NCBI GenBank assembly: GCA_963760225.1
Contig: CAVXCD010000003.1
Span: 186,001 to 250,000, forward strand
Reading direction: 5' to 3'
From: 13-2-20CM-66-19 sp963760225
GTDB taxonomy: Bacteria > Pseudomonadota > Gammaproteobacteria > Steroidobacterales > Steroidobacteraceae
Length of the DNA: 64,000 bases
In this document: positions 27,886 to 37,053 of the stretch, piece by piece
Numbering within the stretch: the stretch's first letter is position 1
How the letters are laid out: the number at the start of each line of letters is the position of its first letter
Notes under the pieces: model-generated
Databases searched by the model: none
Told to the model about the DNA's origin: nothing
What the model saw: only the letters and a program-made list of their open reading frames with translations
Made by a program: the position numbers and the translations under genes

Positions 27886-27915
27886 GTGCACGCGCCGCAG
27901 GCGTGGCGCGTGCAC
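27886..27915. promoter_or_regulatory. Perfect 11-bp inverted repeat (hairpin 1)
   Basis: GTGCACGCGCC at 27886-27896 is repeated as its exact reverse complement at 27905-27915, with an eight-base loop. There is no T-run on either side, so it does not look like an intrinsic terminator. It lies upstream of both divergent operons and could act as a protein-binding palindrome or a structured leader. Confidence 0.4.
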
Positions 27916-27981
27916 GGTAAGCGCCAGCGCCGCGATGGTGCGCTTGCGTACCGCCGCTGCCGCCTGATGGGGCAGGCCGCA

Positions 27982-28008
27982 CCGCGCGCACCGGGTGGGT
28001 GCGCGCGG
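27982..28008. promoter_or_regulatory. Perfect 11-bp inverted repeat (hairpin 2)
   Basis: CCGCGCGCACC at 27982-27992 pairs exactly with 27998-28008 across a five-base loop. It lies about 260 bases before the prkA ATG and about 70 bases beyond hairpin 1. No U-tract follows. Its place in a long prkA leader region suggests a regulatory role, which is inference from position only. Confidence 0.4.
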
Positions 28009-28267
28009 CGGGAAGCTTTGCAATCAGCTACTTAAGCTGAACGCCGCGGTGCTGGCGCGTTCCGTGCAGGGATTGCAGTGGCGCGTGCGCCGCTTCGAGT
28101 GAACAATCCATGCCTGTGACCGTCTTAACGTAATAGGTGAACCGGGATCTGAAGGCCGTCACTCAATGTGCGAGACATTGGGACTAAGTTTGAGAACGAA
28201 GCTGGCATCGCCGGCATCCTCCGGCGGCGCCGCGCGTGACCCATGAGCCCGATGGGAGGGAAGGACG

Positions 28268-30229
28268 ATGCGATCGCTCGGTGTTGAGCAGAGTTCCCAC
28301 GGCAGCACTGCCGACTTCATCGATACCCTGAGCTCCTTCAGCCGCCTGCACCGCGCGCAGCGCTGGGAAGGGACGTTCGGGGAATTCATCGCCAACATAC
28401 TGCCCGCCAATCCGGCGGCGCTGGCGCGCAGCAGCCACGAATACATCTGGGACATGCTGCGCTGGCACGGCCGCGCCGGCCAGCCGGACGCGCCGGAGAA
28501 CATGCGTGCGCGCGAGCTGTTCAAGCGCGAGCTGTTCGGCATCGACGAGCCGCTGTCGCGCGTCGTCGATTACTTCAAGGCCGCGGCCGCCGGCTCGGAC
28601 GTCGGCCGCCGCCTGCTGCTGCTGCTCGGGCCGCCCTCGGGCGGCAAGTCGACGCTCGCCATCCTGCTGAAACGCGGACTCGAGGAATACAGTCGCACCG
28701 ACGAAGGCTCGCTGTACGCCATCCGCGGCTCGCCGCTGCGCGAGAATCCGCTCAATCTCATCCCGACCAGCCTGCGCGCGGAGTTTCGCGAACGCTACGG
28801 TGTCAACATCCAGGGCGAGCTGTCGCCGTGGGCGCGCGATTTCGTCGAGCGCGAGTTCGAGGGCGATTTCGTGCGCGTGCCGGTGGAGCGGGTATTCATC
28901 ACCGAGGCCTCGCGCATCGGCATCGGCACCTATGCGCCGCATGACCCGACCACCGCCGACATCGCCGACCTGGTCGGCTCGGTGGATCTCGCCAAGGTGG
29001 CGCAGATCGGCGACGAGGGCGACCCGCGCGCCTGGTCGTGGTCGGGCGCGGTGTACGCCGCCAGCCGCGGCGTGCTGGAGATGATCGAGATCCTCAAGGT
29101 CAAGCGCGAGTTTCTCTATCTGCTGCTGACCCTGACGCAGGAGAAGAACGTCAAGGTGTCGCGCTTCCCGCTGATCTACCTCGACGAGACGATCCTGGCG
29201 CACACCAACCTCGCCGAGTTCCACAAGTTCCTGCAGGAGAAGGAGAACGAGGCGCTGCTCGACCGCATGGTGATCATCAAGATCCCGTACGCGCTCTCCT
29301 ACCGCGATGAATCGCGTATCTACCAGAAACTGATCTCGGGCGCCCCCGCGTTCCGCAACGTGCACCTCGATCCACACGTGCTGAATCTCGCCGCGGTGTT
29401 CAGCATCCTCACGCGGCTCGCCAAGACCGAGCGCGAGGGACTCGATCTGCCGAAGAAGCTGCGGCTGTATGCCGGCGAGGCGGTCGAGGGCGTGGCGGAG
29501 AGCGAGGCGGTGCGGCTCAAGGCGGAGGTTCCCGACGAAGGCATGCACGGCGTCAGCCCGCGCTTCGTCATCAATGCCATCTCCAATGCCATCACCCGCG
29601 GCAACACCCACAGCCTCACCAGCATGGAGCTGCTGCTGGCACTGAAGGACGGCATCGAGAGCGATGCGCGCATGGATGCCAAGCAGAAGAAGACCTGGAT
29701 CGATCACCTGGTGACGGCGCGCAAGGAGTTCTACAACCGCTGGGTCAAGGAGGACGTGCACCGCGCCATGTTCGCCTCCTTCGAGGAGGAAGCGCAGCAG
29801 CTGCTCGAGAAGTACCTGGACGAGGTCGAGGCCTCGCTCGATCATCGCCAGGTCACCGATCCGATCACCGGCGACAACCGCGCCGCGGACGAGCGTTTCC
29901 TGCGCTCGGTCGAGGAGAAGATCAAGGTATCGGACTCCGGCAAGATGTCGTTTCGCCAGGAAGTGGTGCGCAAGGCGATGGTGGCCTTCAAGGCGGGCGA
30001 GAAGTTCAAGCTCGCGAGCCACGCGCGCATGCGCGAGGCGATCGAGCAGTACCTGTTCGAGGAGCGGCGCGACGTGCTGCGGCTGGTCACTTCCACCGCG
30101 CGTCCGGACGACGATGCGCGCCAGAAGATCTCGGTGGTGCAGCAGCGCCTGGTGAACGAGTACGGTTACGACGAGCACAGCGCCAAGGAGGCGCTCAGCT
30201 ACGTCACCACGCTGCTGGCGCAAGAGTAG
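28268..30229 (+). CDS. prkA: PrkA family AAA+ serine protein kinase (YeaG-like)
   Basis: The 653-residue protein matches PrkA/YeaG in length and order. An N-terminal AAA+ PrkA domain has Walker A GPPSGGKST (residues 121-129) and the typical IYLDETILAHTNLAEF. A C-terminal kinase-like helical region follows (MFASFEEEAQQLLEKYL ... KISVVQQRLVNEYGYDE). YeaG in E. coli acts in stationary phase and nitrogen starvation together with YeaH; PrkA in Bacillus acts in sporulation. The ATG has GGGAGGGAAGG upstream. yeaH follows after 32 bases and spoVR after that, the conserved three-gene order. Confidence 0.96.
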   Translation: MRSLGVEQSSHGSTADFIDTLSSFSRLHRAQRWEGTFGEFIANILPANPAALARSSHEYIWDMLRWHGRAGQPDAPENMRARELFKRELFGIDEPLSRVVDYFKAAAAGSDVGRRLLLLLGPPSGGKSTLAILLKRGLEEYSRTDEGSLYAIRGSPLRENPLNLIPTSLRAEFRERYGVNIQGELSPWARDFVEREFEGDFVRVPVERVFITEASRIGIGTYAPHDPTTADIADLVGSVDLAKVAQIGDEGDPRAWSWSGAVYAASRGVLEMIEILKVKREFLYLLLTLTQEKNVKVSRFPLIYLDETILAHTNLAEFHKFLQEKENEALLDRMVIIKIPYALSYRDESRIYQKLISGAPAFRNVHLDPHVLNLAAVFSILTRLAKTEREGLDLPKKLRLYAGEAVEGVAESEAVRLKAEVPDEGMHGVSPRFVINAISNAITRGNTHSLTSMELLLALKDGIESDARMDAKQKKTWIDHLVTARKEFYNRWVKEDVHRAMFASFEEEAQQLLEKYLDEVEASLDHRQVTDPITGDNRAADERFLRSVEEKIKVSDSGKMSFRQEVVRKAMVAFKAGEKFKLASHARMREAIEQYLFEERRDVLRLVTSTARPDDDARQKISVVQQRLVNEYGYDEHSAKEALSYVTTLLAQE

Positions 30230-30261
30230 CCACGCCTCCCGAAAAGGAGTACGACTAGCAC

Positions 30262-31458
30262 GTGGACGGAGAGGGCAAGCAGCGCAGCGGCACCGATCCC
30301 GCCGCGGCCGGCAAATGGTACGAGCTGTTCTCGCGCGGGGCGCGCGACTGGCTGCGTCACGACGAGAAGGTGCGCGAGGCGGTGCGCGCCAATCTGCCCG
30401 AGATCATCGCCGGCGGCGACGTCATCAACGGCGGCGCACGCACGGTGCGCGTGCCGGTGCGCATGCTCGAGCACTACCATTTCCGCCTGCGACGCGCGGA
30501 AGAGGCCCAGGGCGCGGGCCAGGGCAAGGCCAAGCCCGGCGACGTATTGTCCGATCCGGCGCGCGACCAGCGGCCCGGCGAGAAGGGCGCGGGCGGACGT
30601 GACGAAGGCGAGGTGCAGCTGCTGCTCGAGTTCAAGGTCGACGACATCGTCGACTGGATCTGGGAGGAGATGCAGCTGCCGAACCTCAAGGCGCGTACCG
30701 GTCCCTCCGACGAGAGCGACTGGGTTCGTGAGGGCTGGGATCGCCACGGTGCGCGCTCGCGGCTCGACCGGCGCCGCTCGTTCAAGGAGATGGTGAAGCG
30801 CCGCGGCAATCCGGGCGCCACTCCCACCTTTATCGACGAGGACCTGCGCTTCCGCCAGCTGGCGCGGCGGCGTCAGCCGGCGGTGCACGCGGTGGTGTTC
30901 TTCATGCTGGATGTCTCGGGCAGCATGTCCGACCGCGACCGCAAGCTCGCCAAGACGTTCTTCTTCTGGGTGGTGCAGGGGCTGCGGCGCGAGTACCGCT
31001 CGCTCGAGACGGTGTTCGTCGCGCATACCACCGAGGCGTGGGAATTCAACGAGCCGGATTTCTTCCAGGTGACCGGCACCGGCGGCACGGTAGCTTCCAC
31101 CGGGCTCGCCAAGGTGCGCGAGATCATCGACGAACGCTACAACCCGGCGCGCTGCAACATCTACCTGTTCTACGCCTCCGACGGCGACAACTCGGTGAGC
31201 GACGCCCAGGAAGCGCGCGGCATGCTCACCAGCATCGCCGCGGACGCCTGCTTCACCGGCTACGTGGAGGTTTCCTCCGGGCTGTCGCGGCAGCTGGCCA
31301 CCGAGACCGGCAAGCTGTTTGCCGAGCTCACCGCCGCCGGCTGCGCCGCCGGCAGCTACGCGCTCGGCGACTTCGACGACGTGTGGGGCGCGGTGCGGCA
31401 CTTCTTCACCGCCGAGACGCACGCGCCCGACGGTGCGCAACCCGCCGGCAGTCCATGA
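30262..31458 (+). CDS. yeaH: YeaH/YhbH family protein with VWA-like domain
   Basis: The 398-residue product starts at GTG 30262, twelve bases after AAAAGGAG. It contains the family segments NLPEIIAGGDVINGGARTVRVPV, shown here as NLPEIIAGGDV and RTVRVPVR, a charged Gly-rich linker, and a von Willebrand A-like domain with a MIDAS-type DVSGSMSD followed by TGGTVASTGL. YeaH is co-expressed with the PrkA kinase YeaG; its molecular role is not settled, and adaptor or complex assembly is usually suggested from the VWA domain. The stop overlaps the spoVR start as ATGA. Confidence 0.94.
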   Translation: MDGEGKQRSGTDPAAAGKWYELFSRGARDWLRHDEKVREAVRANLPEIIAGGDVINGGARTVRVPVRMLEHYHFRLRRAEEAQGAGQGKAKPGDVLSDPARDQRPGEKGAGGRDEGEVQLLLEFKVDDIVDWIWEEMQLPNLKARTGPSDESDWVREGWDRHGARSRLDRRRSFKEMVKRRGNPGATPTFIDEDLRFRQLARRRQPAVHAVVFFMLDVSGSMSDRDRKLAKTFFFWVVQGLRREYRSLETVFVAHTTEAWEFNEPDFFQVTGTGGTVASTGLAKVREIIDERYNPARCNIYLFYASDGDNSVSDAQEARGMLTSIAADACFTGYVEVSSGLSRQLATETGKLFAELTAAGCAAGSYALGDFDDVWGAVRHFFTAETHAPDGAQPAGSP

Positions 31459-32816
31459 GCGAGGACTGGCAAGGCTACGTGCGACGCATCGAGGCGCTCG
31501 CCGCAGCATCCGGACTGCGGTTTCATCCGGTCGACTTCGAGGCGGTGCCCGACAGCTTCATGATGGAAATCGCCGTCTACGGGCTGCCGGTGCGCATGCC
31601 GCACTGGTCCTTCGGCGTGCGCTACATCTACCAGCTGATCCAGCGCCACATGGGGCACTCGCGGCTGTTCGAAGTGGTGTTTCCCGGCAACCCCGGGCAC
31701 GCCTACCTCGCCGCGAGCAACGGCCTGGCGGAGAACATCCTGGTGACGGCGCACGTGCTCGGGCACGCGGACTTCTCGCGTAACAACCTGCTGTTCCGCC
31801 GCTGCCAGGAGCAGGTGAGCGAGCGCATCGTCGAGCACGCCGCCAACCATGCGCGCCAGATCAGCCAGGCGATCGAGGCGCACGGCATGCAGCGGGTGGA
31901 AGCGGCGCTCGATGCGGCGCTGGCGCTCGAGCAGCACGTCGACATCGACCAGCCGCTGCGGCGCGCGCGCTACCCGGAGTACCTCGAGGACCCCAAGGCA
32001 CTGGTCGACGACGCGTTCCGCAAGCGTTTCGCCGCTCTCGAGCCGGCGGCCGCGGGCAGCGCCGTCGAGGCGAAGAAGCGCGCGCCGGTGCCGCCGCACC
32101 CGGAGCGCGACCTGCTGTGGTTCGTGGCCAATTACGCGCCCGAGATGGAGAGCTGGGAGCGTGACATCTTTCTCGCGGTGCGCGAGGAGTCGTTCTACTT
32201 CTACCCGGTGTTTGCCACGCAGATCATGAACGAGGGCTGGGCGTCCTACTGGCACGCCCGCCTGCTGCGCGAAGCGGATTTCATACCGCAGCAGGCCTAC
32301 CTCGACGCCATCAAGTGCCACTCGGACGTGGTGCGGCCGGTGGCGGCCGAGCAGCAGGTGTCACTCAACATCAATCCGTACCACCTCGGCTTCGCCATGT
32401 GGGAAAAGATCGTCGCCACCGACGGGCTGGAGGCCGCGCGTCACATCATGGAGCAGGACGATGACTTCGGCTTCGTGCGCAATCACCTGACGCGCGAGCT
32501 CGCCGAGGAGCTCGAGCTGTTCCGTTACAGCGCGCGCGGCGACGGCCAGATCAAGGTTCTCGAGCCCGACCTCACCGCGCTGCACGAGGCGGTGCTGGCG
32601 CCGAAATACAACTTCGGTGCGCCGATCGTGTCGGCGCTGCGCGTGCGCAACGACGGCACGCTCGAGCTCGGTCATGACAGCGGGGTCGACGGCCGTGGAC
32701 TGGATCTCGAGCGCAGCCGCAAGGTGCTCGACTACCTGCACAAGGTCTGGCGGCGGCCGATCGTGCTCACCACGGTGAACCAGGCGGGATCGGCGCTCGA
32801 GCTCACCGCTCCTTAG
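31455..32816 (+). CDS. SpoVR family protein (YcgB-like)
   Basis: The 453-residue protein begins MSEDWQGYVRRIEALA and shows SpoVR landmarks: PVRMPHWSFGVRYIYQ, NHARQISQAIEAHG, LLWFVANYAPEMESWERDI, QIMNEGWASYWHARLL and INPYHLGFAMWEKI. SpoVR was named from spore cortex formation in Bacillus; its homologue YcgB in non-sporulating Gram-negatives is induced in stationary phase together with PrkA and YeaH. The ATG overlaps the yeaH stop, which supports coupled translation. The length is slightly below some relatives (about 500). Its last 14 bases overlap a small convergent gene. Confidence 0.95.
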   Translation: MSEDWQGYVRRIEALAAASGLRFHPVDFEAVPDSFMMEIAVYGLPVRMPHWSFGVRYIYQLIQRHMGHSRLFEVVFPGNPGHAYLAASNGLAENILVTAHVLGHADFSRNNLLFRRCQEQVSERIVEHAANHARQISQAIEAHGMQRVEAALDAALALEQHVDIDQPLRRARYPEYLEDPKALVDDAFRKRFAALEPAAAGSAVEAKKRAPVPPHPERDLLWFVANYAPEMESWERDIFLAVREESFYFYPVFATQIMNEGWASYWHARLLREADFIPQQAYLDAIKCHSDVVRPVAAEQQVSLNINPYHLGFAMWEKIVATDGLEAARHIMEQDDDFGFVRNHLTRELAEELELFRYSARGDGQIKVLEPDLTALHEAVLAPKYNFGAPIVSALRVRNDGTLELGHDSGVDGRGLDLERSRKVLDYLHKVWRRPIVLTTVNQAGSALELTAP

Positions 32817-33018
32817 GCTTTGTGCCGCTGGCCGGCGGCGCGGGCGGCGGCACGCTATCGCCCCAGTCCTCCTCCTGGTGCGAAGTCACGATCGACACCG
32901 GGTCGCTCGCCGGGAAGCTGTCGGCGAGCGCCTCATCGAGCTGATCCTGGATCTTGCGGGCGCTCTCGCGCCGGCGTGCCTCGCTTGCGGGATCAGCCGG
33001 ATCGGCGGGATCGGTCAT
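32803..33018 (-). CDS. Small hydrophilic protein with SFPASDP motif
   Basis: This 71-residue acidic protein has a helical first half (RRRESARKIQDQLDEALADS) and the motif DSFPASDPVS, which recurs in small uncharacterised proteins of many proteobacteria, then a Pro-rich tail ending GTKPKER. The function is unknown; it is likely cytoplasmic. GGAGG precedes the start at suitable distance on the minus strand. It overlaps the spoVR stop by 14 bases. Confidence 0.65.
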   Translation of the reverse strand: MTDPADPADPASEARRRESARKIQDQLDEALADSFPASDPVSIVTSHQEEDWGDSVPPPAPPASGTKPKER

Positions 33019-33100
33019 GGAGCCTCCTTGCCGGTGAACGCAAAGCGCTTTCGCGGTGCGCCCGGCCGTGCCATGGTACCCCTTGCGCTAGACTTACCGC

Positions 33101-33940
33101 ATGCCGCGGCCATACCTGGTGTTCGTGCGGGCGGGCAACGAGTCGTTGCACCCCCGATTGATCGCGGAGGACCCCGGGCGCAACTGGGACTGCGCCGTGA
33201 GCTGGTATGTTGCACCGCCGCCCGAGCAGCTCGCGGAGTATTACTGCCAGGGCGGGTTCAACAAGTTCGACGGCTTTCTGGAATTCTGGCGGCAGCGCCC
33301 GCCTGACTTCGACTACCGCTACCTGCTGCTGCTCGACGACGACGTGTATCTCGCCCCCGGCGACGTATCGCGCTTCCTGGCGCTGTGCGAGCACTACCAC
33401 ACCTACCTGGCGCAGCCGGCGCTGCACTGGTTCACGCAGACGACCATGAAGGCGCTGGTGCGCAACCCCGCGTGCGTGCTGCGCCGGGTCAGCTATGTCG
33501 AGGTGATGGCGCCGTGCTTCTCGAGCGCAGCGCTTGAACAGCTGCTGCATACCTTTGGCATGACGCGCAGCACCTGGGGCACCGACGTCGCCTGGGCGGG
33601 GGTCATCGACGGGCGCCAGCCGATCTACGTGGTGGACGCGGTCGGCATGGATCACACGCGTAGCGGCGACGGCCGTCCCGGCGCCTTCTACCGCAAGCTT
33701 GCGGAAATGGGGGTGGATCCGTACACGGAGTTGCGCCACGTGCAGCAGCTGTACCCGGCGCTGCGCACCAGCCGCACGCTGCGCAACGGCCACGTGTTCC
33801 GCGCGGGGATCCCCGCGCCGCTCGCGCCGGCGCTCATGTGGCTGTTCGAGCGGCTGAAGTTCATCGTGCGGCTGCGCAAGCGCGCGCTGTTTCACCTGCG
33901 CTACTGGCGCGCGAGTCTCGAGGACGCCTTCACGCGCTAG
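33101..33940 (+). CDS. DUF707 family protein (glycosyltransferase-like)
   Basis: The 279-residue product contains a GT-A-like acidic motif, YRYLLLLDDDVYL, followed by YLAQPALHW, RRVSYVEVMAPCFSSAAL and STWGTDVAWAGV. The order aspartate-rich motif, SQPAL-like, FVEVMAP and WGxDxxW resembles DUF707 proteins, which have a nucleotide-sugar-transferase-like fold but no proven reaction. The C-terminus is basic and partly hydrophobic. No good ribosome site precedes the ATG. Its last four bases overlap the convergent methyltransferase gene. Confidence 0.65.
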   Translation: MPRPYLVFVRAGNESLHPRLIAEDPGRNWDCAVSWYVAPPPEQLAEYYCQGGFNKFDGFLEFWRQRPPDFDYRYLLLLDDDVYLAPGDVSRFLALCEHYHTYLAQPALHWFTQTTMKALVRNPACVLRRVSYVEVMAPCFSSAALEQLLHTFGMTRSTWGTDVAWAGVIDGRQPIYVVDAVGMDHTRSGDGRPGAFYRKLAEMGVDPYTELRHVQQLYPALRTSRTLRNGHVFRAGIPAPLAPALMWLFERLKFIVRLRKRALFHLRYWRASLEDAFTR

Positions 33941-34803
33941 CTGCGCGCGGCGCGCGCATCGAGCAGCGCGCGGATCGCCGGCCATTCGTTCGGCACCAGG
34001 CCGAGCGCTTCGGCCTGACGCCCGGCGAGCACCTGAAAGTCCTTGCGCAGATACTCCGCGATCAGTCCCGCGCAGCGCGCACCCAACACCTGCGAGCGCG
34101 GGTCCGGGTTCAGCACCATGCCGAGCCCGGTGGGCGGCGTGCCGATGGTGCGCACCGTGAGATCCGGACGCTGCTCGCGCAGCAGCAGCAGCAGCCGCCA
34201 GATGTCGCCGCTCCAGAAGCGCGTCTGCTGCTCGCGCTGTGCGGTGCGCGCATCGAGCGGATAACAGTCGTGCACCAGGATCACCGCAGCGCGCGTGCAG
34301 GCGCGCTCGACGTTGATGAAGTCGCGCAGCGCGTACTCGAAACGGTGCATGCCGTCGATGAAGGCGAGCTCAAGCGCACGGCCACCGAATTCGGCGCGCA
34401 GGTCATGCTGCGCGAAGAACTCATCGCTGGTGGTGGCGAAGATCCGCTCGCTGGCGCGCAACGGCCGCGCCAGCTGCGGGCTCGGGTCGATGCCGATCGC
34501 CGCCGTGTCCGGCGAGGCCAGCGCCAGCGATTCGCCGCGCGCCACGCCGATCTCCAGGTAGGTGGCGGGCTTGAGGTACGCGTGGATCCGGCGCAGCACG
34601 CCGAAGTAGCTCTCCCCTGGCAGCGTCAGACGCGACATGAGCGTGTAGGCGCGCGAGTAGTCGGCGTGCTCCACCGCCTGCCGGCACAGCGCCAGCGCCT
34701 GCTGCGGGCGGCCGAGCCACTGCTGCCAGCGCGCGCGCCGGAACAGCGCCCTGGCTGTGCGCCGCCCCGCGGCAGGTGGAGGAGTTTCGGGCGCCACATT
34801 CAC
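33937..34803 (-). CDS. Class I SAM-dependent methyltransferase
   Basis: The 288-residue product has an N-terminal helical part (about 1-65, with a TPR-like pair around RARWQQWLGRPQQALALCRQ), then a Rossmann-type methyltransferase. Motif I is TYLEIGVARGESL, the acidic residue ending the second strand is in AIGIDPSP, and LELAFIDGMHRFEYALRDF and VILVHDCYP follow. This is the Methyltransf_24-type pattern of enzymes acting on small molecules or sugars; the substrate is unknown. GTG 34803 or GTG 34797 may be the start; the latter has AGG five bases before it. The same frame stays open far upstream through the EF-G gene, but no family signal is found there. Confidence 0.78.
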   Translation of the reverse strand: MNVAPETPPPAAGRRTARALFRRARWQQWLGRPQQALALCRQAVEHADYSRAYTLMSRLTLPGESYFGVLRRIHAYLKPATYLEIGVARGESLALASPDTAAIGIDPSPQLARPLRASERIFATTSDEFFAQHDLRAEFGGRALELAFIDGMHRFEYALRDFINVERACTRAAVILVHDCYPLDARTAQREQQTRFWSGDIWRLLLLLREQRPDLTVRTIGTPPTGLGMVLNPDPRSQVLGARCAGLIAEYLRKDFQVLAGRQAEALGLVPNEWPAIRALLDARAARS

Positions 34804-34871
34804 CTTATTGTCTGCGCAGGGGAGTGTAACCCGCCCGCGACGCCGCGGGACCTGCCCGGTCGGCTGGCGCG

Positions 34872-34907
34872 GGCACGGCCGTGGCCACGGCCGCGGACGT
34901 CCGTGCC
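34872..34907. promoter_or_regulatory. Long GC-rich palindrome between methyltransferase and EF-G2 genes
   Basis: A perfect 16-base palindrome, GGCCGTGGCCACGGCC (34877-34892), is nested inside a larger inverted repeat in which GGCACGG (34872-34878) can pair with CCGTGCC (34901-34907). The place is between two divergent genes, so a terminator role is unlikely. It may be an operator or a structured EF-G2 leader. Confidence 0.35.
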
Positions 34908-35004
34908 TGGCTGGCCCCGGGGCGGCTTTCCGGAGTAGGCTTTCGCCAAACCGGTGATGCTCGCGCGGCGCCGGTAATGCACGAGCCGGGGGGAGCCAAG
35001 CGCC

Positions 35005-37053
35005 ATGGGGTATACGACTTCGGGCATCCGTAACATCGCACTGGTCGGGCCGGCCGGTGCGGGCAAGACCTCGCTGCTCGAGACGTTGCTGCTGCAGGCC
35101 GGCGCGACGCGCAGCCGCGGCAGCCTCGCGCGCGGCACCACGGTCTCGGACTTCGACCCGCAGGAGAAGCGCCTGCAGCATTCCCTGGATACGGCGATCT
35201 GCAGCTTCGATTGCCACGACATCCACGTCAACCTCATCGACACGCCGGGCTACGCGGACTTCCTCGGCAAGACGCTGGCCGTGCTGGAGGCGGTCGAGGC
35301 GGTCGCCGTCGTGGTGAGCGCTGCCAGCGGCGTCGACAGCTTCACCCAGCGCATCATGGAGTTCGCGCGCGAGCGCGAATTGTGCCGCCTGGTCGTGATC
35401 AACAAGATCGACAGCCGCGACGCACACTGCGCGGATGTGCTGCAGCAGCTGCGCGCGGCCTTCGGACCGGAGTGCCTGCCGCTCAACCTGCCGGCCGGCG
35501 GTGGCGACGCCGTGGTTGACTGCTTCTTCCAGCCGCCCTCGCGTGCCGCCGACTTCTCCTCGGTGGAGGCGGCGCACACCCAGATCATCGACCAGGTCGT
35601 GGAGCTCGACGAGCAGCTGATGGCGCTGTATCTGGAGCAGGGCGAGGAACTCTCGCCCGAGCAGCTGCACGATCCGTTCGAGCAGGCGCTGCGCGAGGGT
35701 CACCTGGTGCCGGTGTGCTTCGCGTCTGCGGAGAGTGGCGCGGGTGTGCCGGAGCTGCTGCAGGTATTCGAGCGGCTGATGCCCAACCCCGCCGAGGGCA
35801 ATCCGCCGCAGTTCCTCAAGGGCAGCGGCGAAGCCGCCGAGCGCGTGGCGGTCACGCCCGATCCGGCCCGCCACGTGATCGCGCACGTCTTCAAGGTGTC
35901 CATCGACCCTTACGTGGGCAAGCTCGGCGTGCTGCGCGTGCACCAGGGCACGGTGCGCCCGGGCAGCCAGCTGTTCGTCGGCGACGCGCGCAAGCCCATC
36001 AAGATCGCCCACCTGTTTCGCCTGCTGGGCAAGGAGACCGCCGAGATCACCGGCGCGGTGCCCGGGGAGATCTGCGCCATCGCCAAGGTCGACGAGCTGC
36101 ATCTGGATGCCGTGCTGCACGACTCGCACGACGAGGACCAGTACCACCTCAAACCGGTGGCCTTCCCGCCGGCCATGCTCGGCGTTGCCATCGAGCCGGA
36201 GCGGCGCGGCGACGAGCAGCGCCTCGCGGACACGCTGCACAAGCTCACCGCCGAGGATCCGTGCGTGCGCATCGAGCATCACGCGGCGGTCAATGAGACG
36301 GTGCTCTACGGCATGGGCGAGTTTCACCTGCGCGTGCTGCTCGAGCGCATGACCGAGCGCTACGGTGTGCACGTCAAGACGCACCCGCCGAGCATTCCCT
36401 ACCGCGAGACCATCACCCGACCGGCCGACGGGCACTGCCGCCACAAGAAGCAGACCGGCGGCGCGGGGCAGTTTGGCGAGGTGTTCCTGCGCATCGAGGC
36501 GCTCGGCCGCGGCGTCGGGTTCGAGTTCGTGGACGACGTGGTCGGCGGCGCGATTCCCGGGCAGTACATTCCGGCGGTGGAGAAGGGTGTGCGGCAGGTG
36601 CTCACCGAGGGCGCGCTCGCCGGCTTCCCGATCCAGGACGTGCGCGTCACGGTGTACGACGGCAAGTATCACGCCGTGGACTCGAAGGAAGTGGCATTCG
36701 TCTCCGCCGGGCGCAAGGCGTTCCTCGATGCGCTCGGCAAGGCTGCGCCGATCGTGCTCGAGCCGATCATGCTGCTGTCGATCACCGCGCCGGCGAGCGC
36801 GATCGGCGACATCAGCGGCGATCTGGCCACCAAGCGCGCCCGCATCAACGGCAACAACTCCCTGCCCGGCCAGCGCGCAACCCTGAGCGCCTACGTGCCG
36901 CTCGCCGAAGTGTCCGAGTACCAGTCACGCCTCAAGGCGCTCACCGGCGGCCAGGGCGCCTACACCATGGAGCTGAGTCACTATGACCCGGTGCCGCCGC
37001 GCCGGCAGCAGGAGCTGGCGCAGGCCTGGCGGCCGCGCGCCGAGGAAGAGTGA
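35005..37053 (+). CDS. EF-G paralogue (EF-G2-type translational GTPase)
   Basis: The 682-residue GTPase has G1 GPAGAGKT (residues 15-22), G3 DTPG (79-82) and G4 NKID (133-136), followed by domains II-V (HVFKVSIDPYVGKLGVLRV, GMGEFHLRVLLERM, and domain IV HKKQTGGAGQFGEV). The P-loop lacks the AHIDAGKT of canonical EF-G, and the switch I sequence (RGTTVSDFDPQEKRLQHSLDTA) differs from the standard DWMEQERERGITI, as in EF-G2-like paralogues. Such proteins can assist translocation or act in stress, often with weak activity. There is no ribosomal operon around it, so the main fusA should be elsewhere. The amidase GTG overlaps its stop. Confidence 0.88.
   Translation: MGYTTSGIRNIALVGPAGAGKTSLLETLLLQAGATRSRGSLARGTTVSDFDPQEKRLQHSLDTAICSFDCHDIHVNLIDTPGYADFLGKTLAVLEAVEAVAVVVSAASGVDSFTQRIMEFARERELCRLVVINKIDSRDAHCADVLQQLRAAFGPECLPLNLPAGGGDAVVDCFFQPPSRAADFSSVEAAHTQIIDQVVELDEQLMALYLEQGEELSPEQLHDPFEQALREGHLVPVCFASAESGAGVPELLQVFERLMPNPAEGNPPQFLKGSGEAAERVAVTPDPARHVIAHVFKVSIDPYVGKLGVLRVHQGTVRPGSQLFVGDARKPIKIAHLFRLLGKETAEITGAVPGEICAIAKVDELHLDAVLHDSHDEDQYHLKPVAFPPAMLGVAIEPERRGDEQRLADTLHKLTAEDPCVRIEHHAAVNETVLYGMGEFHLRVLLERMTERYGVHVKTHPPSIPYRETITRPADGHCRHKKQTGGAGQFGEVFLRIEALGRGVGFEFVDDVVGGAIPGQYIPAVEKGVRQVLTEGALAGFPIQDVRVTVYDGKYHAVDSKEVAFVSAGRKAFLDALGKAAPIVLEPIMLLSITAPASAIGDISGDLATKRARINGNNSLPGQRATLSAYVPLAEVSEYQSRLKALTGGQGAYTMELSHYDPVPPRRQQELAQAWRPRAEEE

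Larger units (their letters stand above)
27798..28267. other. Intergenic region between divergent signalling operon and prkA operon
   Basis: About 470 bases (about 600 if the TonB-like gene starts at 27671) separate two divergent operons. I find no convincing gene here. The stretch holds two perfect 11-bp hairpins (27886-27915 and 27982-28008) and a purine-rich ribosome site (GGGAGGGAAGG) directly before prkA. The remainder is mixed GC-rich sequence with a less GC-rich patch near 28120-28200. Promoters for both operons must lie here; starvation control of prkA is known in other bacteria, but I cannot point to a definite sigma site. Confidence 0.5.

Noticed and set aside
33937..36672. A 911-codon minus-strand frame covering the methyltransferase and much of the EF-G gene
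   Set aside because: Only the last 288 codons have domain motifs. The upstream part is low-complexity antisense of EF-G2, whose own sequence is clearly conserved.
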